Source of the DNA: Candidatus Heimdallarchaeota archaeon
GTDB taxonomy: Archaea; Asgardarchaeota; Heimdallarchaeia; Heimdallarchaeales; Heimdallarchaeaceae
Direction of reading: 5' to 3'
Assembly (NCBI GenBank): GCA_030668875.1
Contig: DAOVER010000006.1
Location: 37,286 to 101,285, forward strand
DNA: 64,000 nt
In this document: positions 53,462-63,286 of the stretch, in pieces
How the letters are laid out: each line of letters opens with the position of its first letter
How positions within the stretch are numbered: the stretch's first letter is position 1
The notes under the pieces: model-generated
Databases searched by the model: none
What the model was told of the DNA's origin: nothing
What the model saw: the letters and a program-made list of their open reading frames with translations, nothing else
Made by a program: the position numbers and the translations under genes

Positions 53462-53992
53462 TTACTCACTCTCTTTTATTGTAAGCTTAATATCTTTTCC
53501 ATCTATTCTTATCAGCGAGTTATCTTCTAGGATAGGAAGAATACGATTTTTTAATGTTACTTCAGGAATTGTTGTTTTACTGTGTAATTCTTTCAATGTG
53601 CAAGTGTGATTTGGTGACGATGATAAAGTTACAAGAACATCAATATTCTCTTTTTGACTGGGTATCCAATTTGATATCACTTTAGTTGTAAAAATGTAGC
53701 CCTCTTGTTGCAGTGTCAAATTTTCTACTTGTTCTTTTAATTCTTCAGTCATACTCTCTAAAGGTGAAAGCTTATCAACTGTTTTCTGAAGACTATCTCG
53801 TTCATATGTTGTTTCATCTAATTGTGAAGTAAGGTTCTTAATTTCATCTCTTATTGAACTGATGTTCTCTCCAGATTCTTTTAATTTTTTTAGCTCTTCC
53901 TTTAGTTCATCGATCTGATCAGTCAACCTTCTTGATTCTGAATCAATTATTTGATCAATACGCTTTAGTAAATCTCTTACTTCTTCAATCAT
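53462..53992 (-). CDS. Coiled-coil protein with C-terminal winged-helix-like domain
   Basis: Long heptad region followed by HTCTLKELHSKTTIPEVTLKNRILPILEDNSLIRIDGKDIKLT. Confidence 0.6.
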   Translation of the reverse strand: MIEEVRDLLKRIDQIIDSESRRLTDQIDELKEELKKLKESGENISSIRDEIKNLTSQLDETTYERDSLQKTVDKLSPLESMTEELKEQVENLTLQQEGYIFTTKVISNWIPSQKENIDVLVTLSSSPNHTCTLKELHSKTTIPEVTLKNRILPILEDNSLIRIDGKDIKLTIKESE

Positions 53993-54797
53993 GTTTCTAC
54001 AAGGGTTTTGTTGTCAATATAAACATTTTCAACAGAATACCACTGTAGTCAACTAGTATACTAACTGTATTATTTATGTAATATTTTAAACCGGCATTTT
54101 CCTCAAAAGTTTTCTTTAAGACTGTTTAATTGGTTTTCAGGTTTATGTACCTTTTGTTCATAATGTTTCCTTTGTACAAAACTTCTTACTTCTTCATTCT
54201 ACTTTTATAATTATTCATTAACCTGTGATCAATTTTTTAAAATGTGCATTTTATTGGATTCTATATTCCTAATTTTTTATATTTAGGGTTTGAACTTTAT
54301 TCTCTCATTTGTAAACCAACTGTCGGTAATCTTCATGAAGTAAGTTCAATAATATTCACTTGAATTTATTCTATATTCTTGAAACTCTTGTATTCGCCTA
54401 TCTTGATACTTCTGTTAACTATTAACTACATTTTCCTTCTCAAATAAATATGAGCTTTGTTTTGCTTTTTGTTTGTTTAAAGAGTATTCGATATATTGTT
54501 TCAGTACGCTTGATACAACTATTCTAAATTACCTTTATTCAACCATCTAGTTCAAAATTATTATGAATTGTTTATTGAGTAAACATTTACTTGAAAGTCT
54601 ATTTCTTTGTACAACTCCCGACATAAATAGTACGGGAGAAAAAATACCGAGATTATGAACTTTGATTGACAAAACTTGTGTTTTTCATGGTTCTAAGTTC
54701 TTATTCTCGACAAAAATATATTTTCAGCTAAAATTACAGGTTTTAAGGGCGTTTTCTGCAATCTAGAAATAAGTTTAGAGTATTAATTTGACTAGTT

Positions 54798-55028
54798 TTA
54801 TTTCTTCTTTTTATTATACCTAACAATCTTGAAAATAGAGTAACCAACACCAATTGCTAGAACACTAAGAGCTAAAGAAGATGTAACAACATGATTTGCT
54901 AGAAATCCTTTTGCCATTATCCATATTAAGAAAAAGATTGTTGGTATTCCTATAATGCAATTTACAAGAGCAAATTTATTCACTTTCTTGCTCTGCTTGT
55001 CTTTATCTACTTGGTATCCTAATGTCAA
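54798..55028 (-). CDS. Small membrane protein, uncharacterised
   Basis: 76 aa, two predicted TM segments. Confidence 0.5.
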   Translation of the reverse strand: MTLGYQVDKDKQSKKVNKFALVNCIIGIPTIFFLIWIMAKGFLANHVVTSSLALSVLAIGVGYSIFKIVRYNKKKK

Positions 55029-55127
55029 CTTGATCTAATATTGAGTATGCTTTAGTATATATATGCACCACAAACAATAATAAAAAATAGGGGGAGGAAA
55101 ATATATCCCCTGATTTACTTATTAGTA

Positions 55128-57017
55128 TTAAAAAAGAAAGGGTGATAAGATGTCAGAACCAAATTTTTCTTTAGCAACTAGAAGTCGTTTCTTTTGTTCC
55201 TCTAGCTCAACAAAGAACTTTCCAGGAACATCTTTCTCTGCTCGAAAGATTGTTTCTATTCTTTCAATCTTCTCAAGGAACTTCTGAATTCTTATTGAAA
55301 ATTCTGCTTCATATCTTTCCTTACCATAGTCTACGTCAAATGCTTCCTTGAAGAGTTTAGTTAAGTCTTCATACTTTGGAATGTGACCAATTGGAGTTTC
55401 AATGGCTTCATACTCTCCGTGAACTCTACCTTCAGCCCAAAGTAGCCAAATCTTCTTATCCAAGATCTCATCGAAATAACGACCGCTTTCGTCTTTAAGG
55501 AAATAATTGGTTGAGAATATTCGAGGACGTTTTGCATCATCGATTCTTCTACCGAAATCTAAGTGAGCCTGTAGGTATTTACCCAAGGGTACAACGATGA
55601 AATCAAGGTTTGCCATTGGTTGATGTTTTCTAACACCAGCTTTGCCTAGTGTTGCTGCGGTAGTTTCAGATTCAATAGATGCTCCAATATATACTCCATG
55701 TTCCCATGAGAATGATTCATAAACAGGAACAGATGTATTAGAATCTCTACCTCCATAGATGATTCCTGAAACTTTGACACCATCAGGATCATGAATAGCT
55801 TCGTCAGCATTCTCAAGCCCTTCGATTCTAATGGTATATCTAGCATTTGGATGAGAGAATTTGTATTCATTACCATCATCGTCGAAATGTTTTCCTGCTT
55901 CCCAATCTCCAAGTTTGGAGGAAGTCCAATTGATTCCTTTGTCTGGAACAGTAACTTGTTTGCCCATTCCTAACCAATAAGGAGTACCTTCATTGATTAA
56001 CACATTGGAGAATATTGCTTCTCTAGGTGTGCATAGGTTTTTGTAAATTTCTGGGTCATCACCTGGATTAACATCCTTAATAATCCCAAAAATACCTTGT
56101 TCGATATTGACAGCTTTAACTTCTCCTTCTTCATTTAACCTAAGATATGCTATATCGTCCCCTACAATTGTAAAACCAGGGATCATAGCTGTACTAGTCT
56201 TACCACAAGCACTTGGAAAAGCTCCAAGGAAGTAAGTTTTTCTACTTTTGTCCAGAGGCCAAACGGCGTTAATGAACATGTGTTCAGTTAGCCAATCTTC
56301 ACTTATTGCTTTGTTAATTGCTAACCTTAAGGCAAGTTTCTTTAACCCTAAACTGTTTCCAGCATATTGGTTGTTAACTGTAAGAACACGATTTTCAACT
56401 AGATCGATGTATATTCTTCTTTTATCAACATTTTTTGTAACGTTTTTATCTGTAAGTTCCCCTGCTGAGTGTATCAGATAGAAAAAATCATCACCTTTTC
56501 TACGCTTAAATTCTTCATACCCCATTCTATATAGGATGTCCTCAGAATGAGCAACATATGCAGAATCTGTAAGTTGAAGTGCAAGAAGTGAGAACTTAGA
56601 TTTGGTTGGACCTAAACTGAAAAATCTTATGAGAACAGTTTTTCCTTCCATCGTTCCATCCATAATCTCCAGAACTTCCTTTAATCCTTCATCACGATCA
56701 ATAGTGTTTATGTGTTGACCATAATTCTCTTTTTCGTCTGCTGGAACAAGTAAACGAGTGTTCTTTTTATCCCTAGCTTGGTCATAAAAACCGTCATAAT
56801 GAACAGTATGTCCTTCTATTCCTACTTTCATTTCTTCTCCATTATCAATGGCAAGTTGACGAACATAGGCAATATCTTCTGGTGAATCATCAATTACTCT
56901 TGCATTAGCAGGTTTGCAAAGTGTAAGAAATTTTTCAATTACCTTTTCAGCTTTAGGATTTTCGAGAGCACGAAGTTTCTCTAAATCCTCTTTGTTTATC
57001 CATTTTTCGAGAGCCAT
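55128..57017 (-). CDS. pckG: Phosphoenolpyruvate carboxykinase (GTP)
   Basis: FPSACGKTSTAMIPG P-loop, YFLGAFPSACGK, YGGRDSNTSVPVYESFSWEHGVYIGAS. Confidence 0.96.
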   Translation of the reverse strand: MALEKWINKEDLEKLRALENPKAEKVIEKFLTLCKPANARVIDDSPEDIAYVRQLAIDNGEEMKVGIEGHTVHYDGFYDQARDKKNTRLLVPADEKENYGQHINTIDRDEGLKEVLEIMDGTMEGKTVLIRFFSLGPTKSKFSLLALQLTDSAYVAHSEDILYRMGYEEFKRRKGDDFFYLIHSAGELTDKNVTKNVDKRRIYIDLVENRVLTVNNQYAGNSLGLKKLALRLAINKAISEDWLTEHMFINAVWPLDKSRKTYFLGAFPSACGKTSTAMIPGFTIVGDDIAYLRLNEEGEVKAVNIEQGIFGIIKDVNPGDDPEIYKNLCTPREAIFSNVLINEGTPYWLGMGKQVTVPDKGINWTSSKLGDWEAGKHFDDDGNEYKFSHPNARYTIRIEGLENADEAIHDPDGVKVSGIIYGGRDSNTSVPVYESFSWEHGVYIGASIESETTAATLGKAGVRKHQPMANLDFIVVPLGKYLQAHLDFGRRIDDAKRPRIFSTNYFLKDESGRYFDEILDKKIWLLWAEGRVHGEYEAIETPIGHIPKYEDLTKLFKEAFDVDYGKERYEAEFSIRIQKFLEKIERIETIFRAEKDVPGKFFVELEEQKKRLLVAKEKFGSDILSPFLF

Positions 57018-57234
57018 AACAAGCGTTCTCCTAGTCTAATGTAAATTCTAATGTACTCTCAAAGAAAATTGAATTATAAATGAACTTTTGCATTTTATCA
57101 AATTTTTTTCGTTATTTTTGTATATATCCTTTCTTTTACAATTATTGGAGTGTAAATACAATCTTATTCATATAACGTTCTTATTTGTACATTTTTTTGA
57201 TGTCTAAATAAGATGATACAGTTGATACCTTGAA

Positions 57235-57397
57235 GGATTGTAGCTATGCACCAGTTACGTGGTGATTCTCGAGGCTACATCCAACAAACATCTAAAAGCG
57301 AACCGTAAGCATCTTTATGAAAAGATGTGGGCGGTGTAGGAGGATAAGTGATTTATCCATCTGAGTAAGTATAGGTTGTAAATCAGTCATCTTACTC
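57235..57397. ncRNA. Candidate structured RNA of unknown family
   Basis: Consecutive hairpins: 57235-57244/57274-57282, 57249-57252/57261-57264, 57310-57316/57321-57327, 57342-57347/57353-57358, 57363-57369/57391-57397; relatively GC-rich, intergenic. Confidence 0.45.
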
Positions 57398-57503
57398 TCT
57401 ATATGATGAACTCTATAAAATACACAAAATGATTGATTGAAACGAAGAAATCATGAATATTCCGTTATGGCAATGAAAATATGGGGACAATAAAAATGTT
57501 CCC

Positions 57504-58061
57504 TTATTTTTTGTCAAATAATTCCTTGTACAATTTCATAGAGTGTGTTATACATTTGAAGGCTTCTGCTTTCTTGTTCCACCCTATTACTTCTACTTTT
57601 TTACCATGTTCTAAACCTTTGTAGGTCTTGAAAAACTCTGCAATTTCACTAAGTGTATGAGGATAAACATCATCTAATCCATAAACCCCATGATAGAAAG
57701 GATCGGTTGAAGCAACTGCTAAAATCTTGTCATCGTGTCCTTTCTCATCTCTCATTCTAAGAATACCAATTGGTCGAGCTGCAACGACACATCCTGTAAA
57801 CGTTGGCTCAGAAATGAGAACAAGAATATCAAGGGCATCACCATCTTCAAAATATGTTTGAGGTATTAATCCATAGTCTCCTGGGAAGTGAACTGAGGAG
57901 TGCAAAACACGATCCAGGTAAATTATACCACCTTTCCCTAATTCGTATTTATTCTTACTATTTTTAGGATTTTCAATAATAGCATAAACCTCCTCAGGAG
58001 GATTTGGACCAACTTTGATTGTATGCCACAAAGAGTTTGTATCTACCATATTGCTTCTCAT
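57504..58061 (-). CDS. ppa: Inorganic pyrophosphatase
   Basis: ENPKNSKNKYELGKGGIIYLDRVLHSSVHFPGDYGLIPQTYFEDGDALDILVLISEP. Confidence 0.96.
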   Translation of the reverse strand: MRSNMVDTNSLWHTIKVGPNPPEEVYAIIENPKNSKNKYELGKGGIIYLDRVLHSSVHFPGDYGLIPQTYFEDGDALDILVLISEPTFTGCVVAARPIGILRMRDEKGHDDKILAVASTDPFYHGVYGLDDVYPHTLSEIAEFFKTYKGLEHGKKVEVIGWNKKAEAFKCITHSMKLYKELFDKK

Positions 58062-58229
58062 TAACCTTTACACGCAGTGATAAAAACATTGTCAAAAAGA
58101 GAAAAAGAAAATCTGTCATCTTATTTTATAGTAGTTTTTTTAGGATGAACACATTCAACTAGTGGAAGTAGAGGGTGGCGAAGAGAGGGCATAAGGATTA
58201 TGTGGCATCACTCGAAGGAAACAAAACCT

Positions 58230-59384
58230 CTATTTCCTCTTTTTTCTTACGAAATAAATTAAGGGCATAATTGCTGTAGTTATTATACAAATTGATAATA
58301 AGCTGGCTGTCGAATACTCATCTATTTCAGGTAAGTTTGCAAATTGTGCAAGTGGATAAAGATCTACTTCTCCATATCCCCCCCCTATTTCATAGAAACC
58401 ATCTCCGTCCCAATCGTCCCAGTAGTTTCCTTCAAGAGTTGTAGGATCATACCACAGATTACCTTCTGAACCATTAGTTGGTCCTTCAAAGTAGGCTTGT
58501 TCTGTTCCACCTTCGTTTCCAATAAACACATTATGGTGAATGATATTATTTGATGATTGATATGCTAAAACTACACCAAACTCCTCATTGGCTTCAAACC
58601 AGTTGTACTTAACTTCACAGCCATAAGATAAATCTAATCTTGTTCCATTACCGCCATTAAAACTACATGTGTTGTTATAAATCTCTGAGTATGAAGAATC
58701 ACAGACATATATTCCATCTCCATTGAAACTACATGTATTATTATAAATCTTGTATTTGTCTCCAGCATCAGCCATTAATGCTTTTCTTTGAACTGATTCT
58801 ACTGTATTATTGTATACTTCTGTATACCCTCCACTTGTCCATATACCCATATCAAAACCAGTAACATAATTGTGAGCTATGATTGAAAAATTACCTGTGT
58901 GCGCTATACCTTGTCCATAAGTTCCTCCATAGTCAAGCTTGTTGTAAATTATGGTGGTATTAGGACACCTGTAGCATTTGATACCTGTTTGTCCTAGGTA
59001 TTCAATCACATTGCCTTCTATTCTAGCTCCTGCTGTGGCATTCCAGATATACATTCCGTCAATACTAGAACTAACATAGCAGTTTTTAATAAGAAATGCC
59101 TTTACAGTATTAACAATAAATATCCCGTAGGATTCACTTGTTACAATCTCCAAGTTTTCAATTAAGTAAGGATCTGCTAACGATCCAGAACCATTTATAC
59201 CATAAGTTGCCCAATCACCATCATCATTAATAACGATGTTACTGAAGGGTATTCGTTCCATATTCCATGTAATCGATTCCTTTTCTGTGGAAATATGGCT
59301 AAAACCATTTTCAGTAGAACTGAAAACTAAAATTATAATCGAGAAAAATGCTAGTATAAACAAAATTTGTTTTTTAATTTTCAT
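58230..59384 (-). CDS. Secreted right-handed beta-helix (NosD-like) protein with C-terminal TM and basic tail
   Basis: N-terminal signal peptide; repeated IYNNTCSFNGDGIYVCD; C-terminal ASLLSICIITTAIMPLIYFVRKKRK. Confidence 0.8.
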   Translation of the reverse strand: MKIKKQILFILAFFSIIILVFSSTENGFSHISTEKESITWNMERIPFSNIVINDDGDWATYGINGSGSLADPYLIENLEIVTSESYGIFIVNTVKAFLIKNCYVSSSIDGMYIWNATAGARIEGNVIEYLGQTGIKCYRCPNTTIIYNKLDYGGTYGQGIAHTGNFSIIAHNYVTGFDMGIWTSGGYTEVYNNTVESVQRKALMADAGDKYKIYNNTCSFNGDGIYVCDSSYSEIYNNTCSFNGGNGTRLDLSYGCEVKYNWFEANEEFGVVLAYQSSNNIIHHNVFIGNEGGTEQAYFEGPTNGSEGNLWYDPTTLEGNYWDDWDGDGFYEIGGGYGEVDLYPLAQFANLPEIDEYSTASLLSICIITTAIMPLIYFVRKKRK

Positions 59385-59478
59385 TATATCAACAAGGTTT
59401 ATGCTTTTTTATATGCATAAACAGTTATAAAGATTGTTCAGTTCATGGAACAAATAAAAAAAAGCAAGTTGAAAATAA

Positions 59479-59512
59479 TCTTACCACATAAAATGTATAT
59501 TGCGTGGTAAGA
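59479..59512. repeat. Inverted repeat IR3: TCTTACCAC…GTGGTAAGA
   Basis: 9-bp perfect arms; same family as IR1/IR2. Confidence 0.75.
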
Positions 59513-59629
59513 CAAACAAAAACAAGAAATCGACCTGAGGAATTTTGGAGATAAGAGGCGTATCTACAAAATATATTTTCATGACAAAAATAAAAACCTC
59601 CAAAGAACATAGGAACCCTCCCTTGAGTT

Positions 59630-61218
59630 CTATATTGCTTTTGTTATCTCCTTATGCTGCAATTGTAAGTAATCAAGTAATTTGTTTTCCAATCTAGAGA
59701 ACCCATACAATATACATTTCTTTATAGCAATATATTGCAAAGCTGGACCAAGAGGATCTCCGTTCTTATATGCTCCAACTTGGATAAAAGCTTCCATGAA
59801 GATACGCATCTCTAAAACCTCAATTCACTGTAGCCTGTTTTCATATTGCTTGAGAAGAGGAGAGATTTCAGAAAAGCGTTTAATCTTGTAATATTCTTGT
59901 GCAGCTAATAAATCTGCAAAAGCCTTCTCGACTTTAGTCATCCTCTCCTCTACAGGCCTTCTTTTCAAAGCGCTCACGTATTTTAAGACCTGGTAATCTG
60001 AAGTGTATTCTTCATTTAATTTCAATTTCTCTAGTAGGAAGTCTATGATATGATTAACTCTTGTGATGCTTGGATTGTGAAATTTTTTATTCTTATCAAC
60101 TGTTCTATTTCTAAACTTGCATTTACTAGAAATTCACTTAACATCATTGTATTACTGTAATATCTCTTAAGATTCATCATTATGTTAAGAATCAATGCTT
60201 TTACATCCTTCATTTGAAATCTTTGAAATCTTGATTGAATGTAGAATTTTGTAAGGTTTAGTGTATGGATTATCTGTTTTCTGTTGTACACGTCTATATT
60301 TTGTTTTGCTAAATCTTCTTGTAGTAAGTCCTCAATTTCTAACATCTTGTTGCATGCTAATTCTAGTTTTCCTTGTAGAGCATATATTGCTGAAAGATGA
60401 GATAGTGTTGTTATATAATACCCTGAATAAATGCTTGTTTTATAGATTGGCTTTAATATGTCTTGAGCCTTTGAAAGCTGTTCTTCAGCTTCTTTTAGAT
60501 TGAAATTTAGTTTATGACTAACACCAATGAAATAGTGAATGATAGACTTTATTTCTACCGGCATATCATCAAGTAAATCATGGTTAATGATAATTTTCTT
60601 AGTTTGAGATATTGAATTTTCTTTGTTTTGAGTTTGTTGATAAATTATTATTAAAGCACCTAATGACATAGCTAAACTATGATACAAATTATTTTCATAA
60701 AAATAGTCAACGCAACTTTCCAGAATTTCAATTGCATTTGGATTGCGATTCTCTAACCATTCTTCTAGAGCGTATGAGTAATTAATGAAGTGATAAATGA
60801 ATTCATCAGGTTGCTGTATTTCATTTAATAGCTTTACCGCTTTTTTAATTTCTTCTCTACTTCTCTCTCTATTTCCTTGAAATTTCTCAATGTACCAGGA
60901 AAATGAATAAGAAAATGCTATACCTTCTTCATAATTAATTCTATATGCCAAATGTTGCATTTCTTCAAGTAAACTAATTATTCTGTTCAGGTTACTAGCC
61001 TTGTGTTCCAATTGTAGAATTAGTAATCCATACAAAACAACAGTTGATTCATAATCTGAAATTTGATTTGCTTTAGTAATAAATTCCTCAATTCAATTAA
61101 CAACTTCTTTTTTTGAACGCATATTAGAAGCTAATATTTTCATATGCGAAATTAAAACCCTAAAATCTACCTCTGAGTTTATAGAGCTAATTCGTTCTTT
61201 GAGTTCGTTTAGTTTCAT
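59630..61218 (-). pseudogene. TPR-D: decayed TPR-like paralog (two in-frame TGA stops and a frameshift)
   Basis: MKLNELKERISSINSEVDFRVLISHMKILASNMRSKKEVVN*IEEF…; frameshift near the A-run at ~60085-60090; …ENRLQ*IEVLEMRIFMEAFIQVGAYKNGDPLGPALQYIAIKKCILYGFSRLENKLLDYLQLQHKEITKAI*. Confidence 0.85.
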
Positions 61219-61400
61219 ATTTCCCACTTTTACACTTCTACTAAATACACATCCTTCATATAACTACAGAATTCTTCCAAGATTTAGTAAACATAAGTTC
61301 TCAAACTTAAATCCTTCAATTGGTATATATACTCGGGAAATACTAAAACTAGATTTCTCAAAAAAAGTGTGAAATGACTCCATATTTCAAGCTATAGATG

Positions 61401-61463
61401 TCATGCTGGAGGTAAAAAGTCCTCGTCTCCTTCATCAGGATCATATTTTTTGTTGCTCATCAT
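61401..61463 (-). CDS. Micropeptide P6 (20 aa, C-terminally truncated): MMSNKKYDPDEGDEDFLPPA
   Basis: 182 nt upstream of TPR-D, same strand; GAGTGATGTAAGA-ATG; leader nearly identical to P5; TGA where others have TGG (Trp). Confidence 0.75.
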   Translation of the reverse strand: MMSNKKYDPDEGDEDFLPPA

Positions 61464-61606
61464 TCTTACATCACTCTTCTACGTTATATCTAGAAGAGTA
61501 AAAAATACAAAAAGACAACAAGAAAGAAACTGACAATAAAACTGTTTTACTAGTAAGCATATCAACGGAAAAAGCATAAAAGCCTGCAAATCCTAATTCA
61601 ATTGTC

Positions 61607-62725
61607 ATGACTATTCGAGAATTATCAAAACTAGATGCCTATAATCTAGTTATAGGTGCAAAGATTTTAGCCTGTGGTGGAGGGGGAAGCGAAGCTAAGG
61701 CTCTCGAAACTATCAATAAAATATATGACATAGGCATGAATTTTACGATCGCTGACTTAACAGATTTTCAGCCAGATGATAGTCTTTGTATCATCGGAAT
61801 GGTTGGAGGAGGAATTACAGAAGAAGATAAAAAACTAGTTGAAGAAAAAGAAATAGTAGAAAAAAATCCTATGATTAGAGCTGTTAAAGAACTTGAATTG
61901 TTCCTAGGCGAAGAATTCAGCGCTTTTGTAGCCACTGAGCTTGGACCTTACAACAGCATTATTCCTTTGATGGTAGCTGCTCAAATGGGTAAAGTTGCAA
62001 TCAATGGAGATTGTTGTGGAAGGAGTAAGCCAAAAATATCTATCAGCACAACAAGGGTCAAAGATCTTTCAGTTGCACCTTTCTCAATCGTTAGCCAATA
62101 TGGTGATATTCAAATTGTGAAAAATGTAGCAGATGATATTAGAGGTGAACTCATTGCTAGAACCTTTTCACGTTTGTCGGGAGGATCAGTGAGCGTTGCT
62201 CGATGTCATATGAAAATTAAAGAAGCTCAGAAAGCAGTTATTCCTCAAACTCTGTCTTTAGCAATAGAATTAGGTAAACAGGTAAGGACAGCTAACGAAC
62301 AAAAGAAACAACCGATAAAAACAATTCTTGATACACTCCCTGACACTAGAATAGTTTTTACTGGGAAGGTAAGAGATTTTTCAAGAACAGAAGAAGGAGG
62401 TTTTACCTCAGGGGAAATTATTCTTGATTCTTTAAATATAAAAAACCATGAATTAAAGGTTTGGTACCAGAATGAATATCTTCTCTCTTGGCTAAATAAC
62501 GAACCATTCGTTACCTGTCCAGATGGGATTTACATGGTTGATTCTAAAACAATGTACGGTTTAACTCCGTGGGAGAATGATTTCAAAAGAAATAGAGAAG
62601 TTACAGTTTTTACAAGAGACGCTCCAGAGATTTGGAGATCAGAAAAAGGGTTACAGGTATTCGGACCTAGAGCTTTCAAAAAGAATTGGCCAATGTATAA
62701 AAGAGCAAATTCATTTAAACTATAA
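61607..62725 (+). CDS. DUF917-family protein
   Basis: GAKILACGGGGSEAKALETI, ATELGPYNSIIPLMVAAQMGKVAINGDCCGRSKPKISIS. Confidence 0.8.
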   Translation: MTIRELSKLDAYNLVIGAKILACGGGGSEAKALETINKIYDIGMNFTIADLTDFQPDDSLCIIGMVGGGITEEDKKLVEEKEIVEKNPMIRAVKELELFLGEEFSAFVATELGPYNSIIPLMVAAQMGKVAINGDCCGRSKPKISISTTRVKDLSVAPFSIVSQYGDIQIVKNVADDIRGELIARTFSRLSGGSVSVARCHMKIKEAQKAVIPQTLSLAIELGKQVRTANEQKKQPIKTILDTLPDTRIVFTGKVRDFSRTEEGGFTSGEIILDSLNIKNHELKVWYQNEYLLSWLNNEPFVTCPDGIYMVDSKTMYGLTPWENDFKRNREVTVFTRDAPEIWRSEKGLQVFGPRAFKKNWPMYKRANSFKL

Positions 62726-62891
62726 TCTGCTAAAGAATTATCAAAATTTAGAGTTATCAAAATCTTACAATTATGAAGGGATGAGATATCAATTTTATTA
62801 GTTGTGATGTAATCAAGAACTAAATGAAGAAGATTTAGAACCTAAAGAGACAACAAGCATAGCAACACCAATTTGTAGCAATAGTTTAAAA

Positions 62892-63152
62892 GTGTTTAAC
62901 CCATCATTTACTTTGGATTGTATTCTAATGTTAATAAGAGGAAAAAGAGTTTTACTAACATGTTTGGTTGTTCTAGTATTGTTATCAACCTCAAACCAAT
63001 ATGAAGGGAAGAGTCTTCAGCCAAACCCCCTTGATTATGCAGGAAAAGGATCTTTTTCAACCTCAGATTGGACATGGAGTTATACTGAACTTGTTTCTAC
63101 AGAAAGTTACGATGAATCTGGTAATCCATCCATTACCGTTAGCAACAGATGA
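62892..63152 (+). CDS. Short ORF with N-terminal signal-peptide-like segment; possibly truncated secreted protein
   Basis: GKRVLLTCLVVLVLLSTSNQYEGKS then Ser/Thr/Tyr-rich segment ending abruptly. Confidence 0.35.
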   Translation: MFNPSFTLDCILMLIRGKRVLLTCLVVLVLLSTSNQYEGKSLQPNPLDYAGKGSFSTSDWTWSYTELVSTESYDESGNPSITVSNR

Positions 63153-63286
63153 TTAAAATCTTATTCAATCTTGCCAGAAGTCTCTGAGTTGTCCCTCATT
63201 GCATGTTGAGGTGGTGATGGTTAATACCTCTCCAATTTTCTTCCATTTTTCTACGAGTTTATATAGGAAAGTGCGGATAAGGAGGT

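Noticed and set aside
54000-54797. Possible genes in the ~800-bp AT-rich gap
   Set aside because: No ORF or convincing structure; only low-complexity AT-rich sequence visible.
57235-57397. SRP RNA, RNase P RNA or 5S rRNA
   Set aside because: I did not find the SRP helix-8 core, RNase P GAGGAAAGTCC/ACAGAAA signatures or the 5S pattern on either strand; left as unknown.
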